DNA of 55,966 nt, from assembly GCA_015039465.1 (NCBI GenBank), contig MU130541.1, positions 4,663-60,628 of the forward strand, written 5' to 3'. Source of the stretch: Phlegmacium glaucopus (lineage: Eukaryota; Basidiomycota; Agaricomycetes; Agaricales; Cortinariaceae). Both the position numbers and the translations under genes were made by a program. The notes under the pieces are model-generated. The model was not told the origin of the DNA and ran no database searches. It worked only from the letters and a program-made list of their open reading frames with translations. How positions within the stretch are numbered: the stretch's first letter is position 1; each line of letters starts with the position of its first letter. This document shows positions 34,819 to 45,208 of the stretch, piece by piece.

Positions 34819-37173
34819 TTACAATTCAGTCTCACTATCCTCCTCAAACAGAGATCCACGTGCATCGACAGGAGCCTGGTGAAGAAGGGTAATTGAAGAT
34901 TTTGATGGTGCCATATGCTCGCGTGCAGCATTCTTGATCTTTGCCCATTTCCGTGTGTTCAAATTGCCAACCAATGTAATGTAGCTCATGGTGCTTGGCC
35001 CCCAGTTGTCCTTGGAGAATTTGGCCTCTTCTTTGCATTTCTCATCATCAGCAGTAGAGATGCCTGTGACCCAGAATGTGAATGTGCGTTCAGCCTGTAA
35101 CAAAATGAGATGGTGCAAAATCAAATGAATAAGGCATACCGCAACTGTTGCAACCACAGGGCTCACTATCCACCTGCAGCTCTGGACAGACAGTCAATGT
35201 CATGTTCAAATGTGCCGCCAATTCTTCTAGCACAAAATCCAACAAGAAAGCCCCTTGAAAACCTCAGAATAGGCAATACTACCATTTCAATTCTATGTGA
35301 ATGTGAAGATGAGTGACTTGCGGTTCTTCAGCAGATAATGGGTGCTCTTTCCAAGCGAATGGAATCTGAATGGTATCACCCTTCATGAAAGTTGTGTGGG
35401 TGGCATGGGCGTCATCATCCAAATATCCTTTCATATACTTGTTGATGAAAAGAAGAACTGCACAGCCAATGTTGCCATGCCACTCGTACCAACGTTGGAT
35501 AGCCTAGATCAAAAGTTATTGTAATTAAACAAGGGCATTAAATTAAATGTGGCTACGCACCACGCTGAAGATTGGGCCATCAAGCTCAATGATTTCTTGG
35601 GTTCAAGATGGATAGACAATATCCCATATCTCTTTCAACTCGTCACATAATTTGGGAAGGGTCGTGTGCCATGCATTAATTTGAGTGCCAGCAAGGTCTC
35701 GCCAAGCGGGTATGAGGTAGGTCTTCCAGGATATGATGGTACTGGCAGGGAGGTGGTTTTGGTTATAAACCTCTTTTCTCTGTATGGCCCGAGGGCGCCC
35801 TCTGACTGCTGTTTGGACCGTTTCCATGCCTTTGAGTTTGATAGTTGGCATGCCACAAGTAATTTTGGTGATGCCCTGAAAAACATTAGTGTGTGTTCAA
35901 GAGAAGATAAATGACTGACTTGTTTTTTTACCGCCTTTTCCATAACTGGAGGTGGAGACGATTCTGCGAGATCACTGTCCATTATTCCACCATATCTTGA
36001 AGAAAAGTCTGGATCCTCAGCCAGCATGGAATTCTTCATAGTAGGGGTCTTGGTTGTCCTTGTGAATGGGGTTGTGAGATTCACGCGGCTGACAGATGCA
36101 TCTGGGAGAAGGCCAGAAGGGACGGTCAATTTTGGCTTCTTGTTGACCAGTCTGCAGATAGTAGTAGATATGAAAGAAAGAGAGATATGGAGAGCCTGAA
36201 CATGAACTGATATTGAGGTTTGGCCATCTTGGTTGACCAGTTTACGCTTGCTTGTATCTGAGGTCGCTGATGCAAACAAGTCTCCCACCTTGCTCTTGGT
36301 GAGTCGACCTTTTTCAATCAGCATGCGTTCATCTCCTCGCTTCTTCTTGGGTTTAGCGACTTGATATGATTGGAGAGGAGAGCTAGTAATGACATCGTAA
36401 TTGTCACTATCTTCATGCTTGCCAGGAATAAAAGAGTAAGTTCCAGCATTGGGTAAAATATTATCACAAACCTCTTCAAAATTATTGTTGATTTTGATCT
36501 CTTCGTCAGCCTCCATGTCAACTTCTGGCCCTTACAACTGGTGAGACAAATATAAAATTAATTTAACTGCTCTTACCCTCTGCAACACAGTCTTGAGAAA
36601 CCAGGCGAGGAACTTTGGCAGTCACTGGCCCATGCACCGGTTTCGCAGCAGTGGCCTCTCTCACTTCTTTGTCAACTGCCATTGCATCTTCCAGCTCAGC
36701 CACAGCCTTCCGCTTCTGTTCAAGCACCACTTGGTCCTTTTTGGATTTCTTAGCACAATCTGACTTATCTTTGGCAACCTCGGCAGTACTTTGTCGGGCT
36801 CTAACTGGGCTCACATTGACCATCCCTGGCTGCTTCAGGGCATTTCCTGGCCAGGTCCATGGGAGGTCTTCATTCACTAGATTGCACAGCTCAGGGTCAA
36901 TCTCAGACTCGTCAAGAATCTATTAGAGTTTTTTTTGTTTTCCAATGACAATGGTCAACAGTCAGTAATTAATAATTACTCATGTCATTGACCTCAACCC
37001 AACCCTTTGGCATTTTTTTCGGCTGGGTGTTGATAGCCAGGCCTGACAGGACGCCAGCTGCCACCTGAAAATTAAAATGTGTCATAATGCAGATATCAAG
37101 ATTCGAGACTCACTGTGACAGGTTCCGGTACTAAGGCGCCCTTCCTTTTGGTGCAAGGCTTCAAAGTTGCCAT
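34819..37173 (-). CDS. Plavaka-associated accessory gene, function unknown
   Basis: Start ATG 37171-37173 (MATLKPCTKRKG), then short introns. Exons give GWVEVNDM; a Lys/Ala-rich segment with DKSDCAKKSKKDQVV (about 36600-36850); a low-complexity middle (FEEVCDNILPNAGTYSF; SSRYGGIMDSDLAESSPPP); and a C-terminal globular part with IKLKGMETVQTAVRGRP, WRDLAGTQINAWHTTLP, AIQRWYEWHGNIGCAVLLF, YMKGYLDDDAHATHTTFM, FAWKEHPLSAEEP, FLLDFVLEELAAHLN, ERTFTFWVTG and FSKDNWGPSTMSYI. Stop at 34819. Such a divergently transcribed partner is, as I recall, common in mushroom Plavaka elements, but I do not know a role; a DNA-binding or regulatory function would be a guess. One exon border (about 35190) does not resolve cleanly and may hide a frameshift. 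Confidence 0.6.
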
Positions 37174-37379
37174 CTGACAAAGTGAGGACTCCTTTCAGAC
37201 TTCACCTCAATCCAAGTTGCGTATAGTTTACCTTTACTTTTTTTTTGAGAGTCCGCTGCTACCCCACTGTACAGTTCTAAAGCATGGTTATATTCCCATG
37301 AAGCATCTCATTCTAAGTCCATGCAACTATCCTCACAGTCGTTAACATGGCTCCTCATTGACCCTTTCTTTTTACATGC

Positions 37380-40300
37380 ATGACCAAGTTGCCCACTGGG
37401 GCAGTTTGTAACCGTGGGTTTTGCAATCGATCAGGTCTTACGCAGCATATCCACGCTCAACACCAAAAATTTGCTCCAAAAGAACCTTCTACCCCACCCA
37501 ATTCGCCTGCATCATTCGATGACCCCGATCTCAATGATTTCAATGAACTCCATGAAGAAGGCCCAGAACAGGCCCAAAACATGGTTGTCAAGCACCCAAT
37601 CTTAGACGGTATATTGAACTTTTTTCAAATACATAGTAATTGATAGGACTGGGATATAGGAACACCATGTAACAAGGAGGGTGTTGACTTACCACCAGAC
37701 ACTCCTCCACTCAAACCTCCAACCAACACCACTGATTACATCAGGAAAAATGATTTTGGCCCTAGGTAGCCTTGGGTAATTTGTTAGTATCACATCACTA
37801 CTCAGGACATCCCAGGACACCCCAGGACACCTCAGGACACCTCAGGACATCCTAGAGCAGCACAGGTAAAATTTTGAGTGTCACCCATTTTCTCAGGACA
37901 CCTTTAGTGTATCCTGGTGCATTGACCATCTGGACCAAATCACATCAGGAGGCCCTGGGAGTCCCTTAGAATTTATGAATTTTGCTATAAAATCTTTAAC
38001 CACCGCATCCAAAAAAGTATTTTGCAGTTTTCTCAATAAGGAGAGCTGCTATTAATATAATTTAAACATATTCAGGGTCCTAAAACAATTCTCTACTATC
38101 TTTAAAAAATTTCCTTTTTTGGAATTTATGTAATCTACCCTGACCCAGCACCATATGCTTGAAATCATGCTTATCTGTGATCATGTGACCAATGGTCTGT
38201 GCGCCATCCAAAAGATATATAAACCACCCACAATTTTGTTTTCTTATTTCCTACTTCCCCAGTATTATACTAGTATATTTATGTATCACTATTTTATTAT
38301 TATTTTATTACTAGTACTATATATGATGTTTAGAATAATTGAATATAATTTTATTGTTATTATTATTATTCTGTTGTGTGAGACCACTCAAATATCTGGT
38401 TTATATATGTTTTCTAGCATCAGATCCAAAGGGACTAAGGCTGCCTCAGGATGCTCTCAGGTTGCCTCAGGATGCTCTCAGGTTGCCTCAGGTTGCCCCA
38501 GGACAGCCTAAGACTTTTCATACATAGGTAACTTGCACCCCAGGGCAACCTCTTGACCTGAGCACCCTGAACTGCCTGGGGCACCCCAGGACATTTCAGG
38601 ACAGCCTAGGGCACAAGTCATTTTTCCTGATGTACTCGCCCTATAACGACCGTGCTGATTTTGAACTTGCGAATTTTCTCTTTGCCAAAAATCAGATGCC
38701 CGGATCCCAGATCGATGAGCTCCTCGATATCTGGGCCGCCAAGTCTGATGTTCCCCTATTTGCAGATCACAAAGATCTTTATCGCACAATCGATTCAACA
38801 ATTGTGGGTGATGCTCCCTAGAGCTCCTTCTTGGTGACCTATTCTTGTCCTTGACCTGAAGAGGGTGAAGTACCTCCCTGGATGCTTGCTGAGTATGAGG
38901 TTTGGCATCGTTGTTATGAACGTCTGGTACGCGCATGGCCCCCATTCCTTTTTCTCCCCTTTCTCTTCCTACATCACCCCCTTTCCCTGCCTACCCTTTG
39001 CCCTAGCCATGATCTTTAGTTTAGACCTTTGTACTCTTACGGTCTTAATCTACATAGCTTGCTCAGAACTTGTCGCCCTCAGTCTTAACTTGTTGAACAT
39101 GATTGCAACCGTACGACGGTCCTTAGTTACTTGGTCTATTTGCCCAGCACCGAACGCGAGTGCAAGCTTATAGTCGCCGTAACAATCGTGATCCCCATAT
39201 TGTACTCCACCAGCAGCTTGAAAATCCCGATTTTGATGGCAAAATTCATTATACGCCTTCCCAAGAGACGGATGTAAATGGAGAGAGGCATTGGCAAGAC
39301 CTTATGTCAGCTAATTGGGCATGGAAACAAGCTGTGCATTCTTTTCTCGTTTCTTGTGCAGTCAGGTTAATTAATTGTTCATTTAGGATATTATTGCTGA
39401 GGATCCGGACACACATGGAGCAATGTTTGTTCCTGTTGTCCTGGGGAGTGATAAAACAACAGTGTCTATTGCAACAGGGCAAACTGAGTACTACCCTCTT
39501 TATGCTTCTCTCGGAAATGTTTCCAACAGCATTCGCCATGCTCACAAAAATGCAGTAACAATCATTGGTTTTCTTGCTATACCCAAAAGTAAGTTTTCCC
39601 TTTATACTCTTGAACCATTGTTGATTTTCCCTCTGATAGTGGACCAAGAATACGCAGACAATAACCATTTTCAAAAATTTCGGCGTCAACTCTTTCATTC
39701 ATCTCTTGCCGCTATCCTCGAGCCCCTCAAGCCAGGAATGTCAAAGCCTGAGGTTGTCCTTTGTCCTGACGGTCATTACCGCCGGGCAATATATGCTATT
39801 GGGCCTTACATTGCAGATTACCCTGAACAGGTTCTGCTGGCATGTGTTGTCCAAGACTGGTGTCCACGGTATGTCTTATCTTATAGGCCAATCACAATGA
39901 CTTTGTAACTGACAATTTTGTGCTGCAGTTGCACTACTTTGCCCCAAGATCTTGACAGAAAGGCAGGACTGCGATTGAATGTCCATAGAGACACCTTAAT
40001 TTATGTACTAAGCCTGAAGATGATATGGTCCGATTATGGCTATGTTGGAGATGTTACGGTATTTATTTGAGAAACCTAGTGGAAGTCGCTATCAACTCAC
40101 ATCTACTATTAGCCATTCACTGCTGAATTTCCACGTGCTGACATACATGAGCTTCTCACATCGGACCTCCTTCACCAAATCATCAAGGGTACATTTAAAG
40201 ACCATCTCATTACATGGGTTGGTGAATACCTCACCCTAGTACACGGAAAATCGGGAGCAGCAGTGATCATGGCTGATATTGATTGTCGGTATGTTCATGG

Positions 40301-41770
40301 ATTTACAATATATTAAACCTTATTAATGTTTCTTCTAGCATCGCAGCTGTGCCCCCGTTTCCTGGTCTTCGTTGTTTCCCAGAAGGGCGCGGCTTCAAGC
40401 AATGGACAGGGGACAATTCAAAAGCACTCATGAAAGTATGCCTCTTCATGTCTTAGGTGATTGCACAATGGCTAATTCATATTTTCTATATGTAGGTTTA
40501 CCTACCAGCCATTGCTGGGCATGTTCCACCGAAAATGGTACAAGCTCTCATGGCCTTTCTTGATTTCTGTTACCTCATTTGCCAATCTGTTCATATGGAA
40601 GCCACCCTTCGTGAAATTGACGAAGCTCTGGCTCGATTTCATGAACATTGCCAGATCTTTGAGGAAGAAGGGGTTTGTCCAGAGGGCTTGTCACTACCAC
40701 GCCAACACTCACTGGTGCACTACAAGGCCGTCATCCAACTCTTTGGATCTCCCAATGGTCTTTGCTCCTCAATCACCAAATCCAAACACATCAAGGCCAT
40801 CAAGGAACCATGGTGCCACTCAAGTCATTATAAGGCACTTGGACAGATGCTCCTTACTAATCAGCGTCTTGACAAGCTTGCCGCCTCAAGAATTGACTTC
40901 ATCACTCACAGCATGTTATCAGGGCCACTTCCAGCACTGGGAGTTGTGTTGGAGGCTATAGAGGATGAAGATGGTGACAAGGATGATACGGTTGCTGGAC
41001 CACAAGTCATGGCAGAAGTATTCCTTGCTCGCACCCCTGGGTATGCTCTTTTTTTAGCATTTGAGTGCTTTCTAAATAATTTTATCCTATCTATGACAGC
41101 TCGTGGCTATCCTAATCAAGTTCACAAACTATCACAACATCTTGGCCTTCTGGAGTCACCCACTTTCCAGCATCTGATCCAAACATTTCTTTTCGACTAG
41201 CTTCATCCCAACACTCCCATCCCTGGCTCAGAACAACCACAAAACCTCCTTCCTGTATTTAACAGGCACATCAAAGTCTTTCATTCAGCTGTGGCTGAAT
41301 TCTTTGCACCCAGTGATCCAGCTGGTATCGGAGGGATGCATCGTGAATGGATACAAGCCACTCCCTCCTGGCGAGGTGAAGGACCACATCACGACTGCCT
41401 CTTTGCGACGAAGGATCCCAACCTCAAAGGAATGCTTGGTCTCCATGTGGCTCAGGCCATTCTTTTCTTTTCTTTCAAGTTCAATCGTGTTCTTCATCCA
41501 TGTGTACTCGTCCAGTGGTTTTCACTTGTAGGGGATGAACCTTGCAACGAGACAGCGATGTGGATGGTTGAGTGTGACTGGGAAGAAGATGGGACCCAGA
41601 GCATGGGGGTCATTCACATCGACACTGTTGTCCGAGGTGCTCATCTCATTCCTGTTTACGGAGAGGATTTTGTTCCTCGTCATATCACCTGCACCAATTC
41701 TTTAGATTATTATTCAGCTTATTATGTTAGTAAATTTGCAGACCATCATTCATACAAAATAGCATTTTAA
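37380..41770 (+). pseudogene. Plavaka transposase, interrupted and with stop codons
   Basis: The N-terminus has a C2H2-like segment VCNRGFCNRSGLTQHIHAQH (first zinc Cys not evident). An intron (about 37609-37670) leads to TPCNKEGVDLPPDTPP. The next block, YNDRADFELANFLF, lies beyond the 894-bp insert 37739-38632; removing the insert and one TA restores the frame (TTDY|SPYND). Stops TAG 38819-38821 and TGA 38852-38854 follow, then EGEVPPWMLAEYEVWH. The RNase-H-like catalytic core occupies about 39170-39900: HWQDLMSANWAWKQA, GAMFVPVVLGSDKTTVS, NAVTIIGFLAIPK, VVLCPDGHYRRAIYAIGPYI, QDWCP. C-terminal blocks are at 40535-41200 and 41285-41770 (RYDC-like HHDCLFA, WFSLVGDEP, GVIHIDTVVRGAHLIPVYG, YVSKFADHHSYKIAF). 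Known for the family: RNase H-fold transposase of the Kyakuja-Dileera-Zisupton group. Confidence 0.85.
37739..38632. mobile_element. Non-autonomous element with Plavaka-like termini, TSD TA
   Basis: TIRs begin CATCAGGAAAAATGATTTTG (left) and, reversed, CATCAGGAAAAATGACTTGT (right), continuing GCCCTAGG. TA flanks both ends. The first 11 bases equal the terminus of the surrounding 9.64-kb transposon. Inside are repeats of CCCAGGACACC and CTCAGGATG/CTCAGGTTGC; the ORFs are not genes. Confidence 0.85.
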
Positions 41771-42068
41771 TTTGCCATGTTCATTGTTTACAACACAGCA
41801 TTGGCTTTCATGTGACATCTCTGGCTTTCATTGTCGTTAATTCTTGGTCTTTGACTTTCATATCAACTGTGTCTCTCCCAGTCTTTGTCTTCCCGGCCAC
41901 CTTTTCGCTTTTTTTCTCCCTTCTGTTGACACTTGTTTAAACTAGCATGATGCTGTTGGCCTGACTACCAGTAAGTTTTTCAATTCTAATACTGTGATCA
42001 ATGTGCTGAGATGCCCAAAAATTCATCCACTACATCTCGGAGCCTGCTAAGGCAACGGTATGGATTAT

Positions 42069-42984
42069 TAGGGCTGCACACCATCACTGTACCTACAGGC
42101 ATATGGCCGTATGTTACGGCTACCACCGTACCGTGAAGGGTCTGGGACATCAAAAATACGGCCGTAAGAGGGGTCCATCAAATTCGCCGTGTATTCACAT
42201 GGCGGTGGCATGGCTGGGCTCAGATCAGCTGAACAAAGCTAAATCCGAGCTCAGATAAAATTTTGGGAAAAATTTACCTGCTGGGCATCGCCATCAGTGG
42301 TCTGCCAAACCGTATTTTATGGCACACGGTACAATGTGAACTGTAGCTGTGCTGTGGAGGGTTGAAAGTTCAACAAATACAGCCGACTGTTACATTCCGT
42401 CTTACATTACTCCGGTCCAGCTCCGTCGGAGTTGTTTCCGGTAGTCCGTACTCCGTACAGTGCCTTCCCTTATATCCCGAACTACTCTCCCTATGTTCAA
42501 CTCCGAGACTTCTCCGTGTCATTCCGGTTCCTCCGTCCATACTCCAAACCTGTTATCACTTCTTCGCCACTACCACTATTCTTTGTCATCATCTTTCCCA
42601 TCATCAGTCAGCACACCAGCCATGGATTATTCACCCAAGAATGCAGGACCTTTTCCGGGAGCAGAACGCAGCACTTATATTTATATTCTATATTTCGGTT
42701 GCAATTCCTTTTATATTTAAAGTACTCGAACTTGTATGTTTTCCCTTAGTTCGAATATCAACTTTGTTTCCTCCTCTTGTTCGTCCTCTAAAGTCACTGA
42801 GGTCTTCCGTCTTATTACTGCTTCTTCCGTTCCGAAATCAGGACATCTTAGGAGCTGGGCGGCACAGCACACACGCTGAGGCCAATGTCCTTTCCGCTTA
42901 CTGTTCCGGAGTAACTCCGACGTGACTTCTCTCCTTGTTTTAAACTTAACACCGACTACCGTTACAGTACGGCATGCAGCCCTA
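42069..42984. mobile_element. hAT-type MITE, TSD TGGAT(T/C)AT
   Basis: Ends TAGGGCTGCACACC (left) and, reversed, TAGGGCTGCATGCC (right), with 8-bp flanks TGGATTAT (42061-42068) and TGGATCAT (42985-42992). The 8-bp duplication and TA(G)GG start fit hAT. Without the solo LTR inside, the element is about 350 bp. Subterminal GGTACAGTGATGG/ACGGCCGTA motifs recur. Confidence 0.85.
42388..42951 (+). mobile_element. Solo LTR, family A (564 bp), TSD CCGAC
   Basis: Starts TGTTACATTCCGTC and ends TTTAAACTTAACA; flanked by CCGAC at 42383-42387 and 42952-42956. It lies inside the hAT MITE, which lies inside the Plavaka transposon. Confidence 0.92.
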
Positions 42985-42999
42985 TGGATCATGCTATAT

Positions 43000-43778
43000 C
43001 CCTGATTCTAACCCCAGCAGCCCAAGGGAGACGCAGTCTGAGTCTGACTCAGAAGTTTTAAGTTTTTCCAGCTCTCAGGTGGAAAGCTCAATAATCGAGG
43101 AACATGAGGTATGTTCTTTGTTTTTAGGAGTATCTTACCAATTGAAATCTCAGTTACAGATTACAGTTCCCTTGCAAGCCCAGCCCGAATTTGAGACTCA
43201 ATACACCAATACATTTACTCTGCCATCTGCAGTTTGAGATTTTTGGGATATGTTCGAAGGCCACTCATACATGTCTGACGAAGACCTCTCACAGATCCCA
43301 GAGGTGCTGGTGCAGGATGGTACTACACAAGAACTGTTGGACATGGTTGAAGGTTGCTTGGAAGTGTTTGACGAAGATCTTTCACAGATACCACTGGAGG
43401 TGTTGCTGGTTGTGGATGGTACTACAAGCTTGGAGGGGTATAAGATTGGGGCTGCAGAGTTCGAGCTGCAAGGCCAAGAAGTAGAAAAGGTACGCCAGGA
43501 TGCTTCTCTTAACCACAAAACCAAATATTAACAGATTTCCAGCTAAGCCTGTTGTCCTTGCTGGCAGCCTGCACACCACCACCGCCCTCGCTGACAGTTT
43601 GCGCATCCCCACAATTATAAATACCCAGTACAGCCTCAACGACACCCGTCATGAGCTTGTCCACTCCAAAGGACTCGAAAATGACACCAAACCAGGCTCA
43701 AAAACTTGCTGTGTGATTGTCAAGGGAGCTTCTTGTGATCGACTCCTTGCAAGAACGGACGCAGAAGCTTTATCATAA
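43000..43778 (+). CDS. Acidic ORF at the 3' side of the Plavaka transposon
   Basis: Not recognised. Ser/Glu-rich start (NPSSPRETQSESDSEVLSFS), probable introns near 43105 and 43240, then an imperfect internal repeat (EDLSQIPEVLVQDGTT and EDLSQIPLEVLLVVDGTT). It may continue to 43778 (PVVLAGSLHTTTALADSL). The composition differs from the transposase. It could be a third element-borne gene or a captured fragment; there is no functional claim. Confidence 0.35.
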
Positions 43779-44763
43779 AGTCCCTGCTCTGACCCATGGC
43801 TAGTAGTGTAGCAAACAATATACAATTTTGATGCCAGTGACCTTCAATAATGAGAGGCTTGTGCACTTATGCACTTATGACTTACAGACCTGAGGACTTG
43901 GACTCTTACTCAGGCTCAGGCTCACTTGGATCGGATTTGAGTACTTATGCTCTTATGACCTATGGACTTGAGTGACTTGGACTCTTGCTCAGGCTTGGGC
44001 TCACTTGGAATTTTACTTTCAAGTACCAAAGTAAGTCAAGTGACTTCTCAAGTAAACTCAAGTCATCTAAGCCTGGTAAGTAATGTGTAGTTTTCCTGAT
44101 GGAGGCTGGGAAGGGGTATTTCTTGGAGGTGAAGAGATGGATGAAGTAATTGGCGCATATTTTAGCAAAGAATGTAAGGTTGAGACCAGTTGGGTCCAGT
44201 TTGCTGTATTGAGGAGGTTGGACCTATTTCAAGTAAGTATATTGGCCCAGTAGAGAAACTTGAGGGGGGGTAGTCGCACCGAAGATGACATTGTGATGAG
44301 TATATGAGATTTAGCATGATAATGGTTCCCAGTATGATGGGATGGTGGTCAGAAAACAAGTTTGTCTCGAGTTTATCAATGTGAACCTCCTTTATAAATT
44401 ATTGGTGAAACAACTCAAAGAGTCAGAGACTTATGAGACCAACACTTTCAATCAGACACCCGTAGAACGAGTAAGAAACGAGAGGAGTACACGTGAGAAC
44501 CCTGACTGCCATCACTTACACCCTTTCCCTCATACCTCAACTCCGAGTACTAGCTAGAATCAATGCTAATGTCATGTGAAAGTCAAAGCTCACACTTTTA
44601 CTATACTGATACAGGCAGTTAGACCGGTGACTGTCTGTATATGAAAGGGAAATCTTAGTCTCCTAAAACAGACCTAATGATAATGTGATGACAATCGATC
44701 ACTATATATAAGGTCTGTCCAGCCCTTTGGTGGGTGGGTTGATTCGGCGTTCTCGGTCAAAAA

Positions 44764-45054
44764 TCAACATATTTTAAACATCACGTGGTATGGCAAATCC
44801 AATCTAATCTTATCAGCGCGAGGCAGCTCTAAGACATCTTTCACTGTTTCGTTTGCACAGTGAACCACAGGGGGATCCGTTTTTGGATAATCTCGTGTAT
44901 CATCAATTTTCCTTTGGAGCTGAGCCATGAAAATGGAGCAGAGATTGAGGTATTCATGAGGATTGGACTTTATCGTTGATCTAGAATCGTAAAAGCCGAT
45001 CGGAATTCTGGCTCTTTTAACACCGAAGGAACCCACCCTGCCAACAGTTGTCAA
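44764..45054 (-). CDS. Short hypothetical protein
   Basis: A 96-residue ORF (MTTVGRVGSFGVKRARI... ending VMFKIC) with no recognised domain. It lies immediately 5' of the second NACHT gene in divergent orientation, about 150 bp from its ATG. No introns are needed. It could equally be a chance ORF or a broken exon. Confidence 0.25.
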   Translation of the reverse strand: MTTVGRVGSFGVKRARIPIGFYDSRSTIKSNPHEYLNLCSIFMAQLQRKIDDTRDYPKTDPPVVHCANETVKDVLELPRADKIRLDLPYHVMFKIC

Positions 45055-45208
45055 ATTGAACTAGACTGGGGAAATCTTGCGATATGCCAAAGTTTTCATA
45101 TACAGGGTGGTCACGAGCCTAACAGGTCAATGCTGTGAGGGGTGTGGCAAACAAAAATCTCCACCTTCTTGTTCCTTACCACCATCAAGGTTGAGCTGCT
45201 CGCTATCT

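Larger units (their letters stand above)
34462..44101 (+). mobile_element. Plavaka (KDZ-type) DNA transposon, 9.64 kb, TIR CATCAGGAAAACTACA
   Basis: The ends CATCAGGAAAACTACATATT (left) and, reversed, CATCAGGAAAACTACACATT (right) are inverted repeats. GAG flanks both sides (34459-34461, 44102-44104) and occurs once at the parental site, so the duplication is 3 bp. Subterminal regions carry many CAAGTGA/TCACTTG-type motifs (34495-34640 and 43860-44080). Internal content: a minus-strand accessory gene (34819-37173), the plus-strand Plavaka transposase (37380-41770), an acidic ORF (about 43000-43780), and two nested elements (37739-38632; 42069-42984). The transposase has stops, so the element is defective. 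Confidence 0.88.
32155..44300 (-). pseudogene. Second copy of the cyclin-like gene, in three pieces
   Basis: Piece one (32155-32641) carries the C-terminal two thirds, nearly identical to 19841-20325 (a 3-nt insertion in the PPGYN region, one changed residue in VLGYPQLM and one in WPRVS). Piece two is at 34373-34461 and piece three at 44102-44290, which carries the 5' exon. A 1.73-kb insert and the 9.64-kb Plavaka element lie between them. Splicing out both is unlikely, so the gene is dead. Confidence 0.9.
30424..44560. repeat. Second, heavily interrupted copy of the 19.39-20.79 kb segment
   Basis: Parental pieces, in the parental order, are at 30424-30609, 31023-31086, 31981-32641, 34373-34461 and 44102-about 44500. 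They are separated by inserts at 30610-31022, 31087-31980, 32642-34372 and 34462-44101. Since the parent at 19.39 kb lacks all inserts, every insertion happened after (or only in) this copy. Confidence 0.9.

Noticed and set aside
34462..44101. A TET/JBP dioxygenase gene as found in some KDZ transposons
   Set aside because: No HxD...H 2-oxoglutarate oxygenase pattern was seen in any exon of the element.
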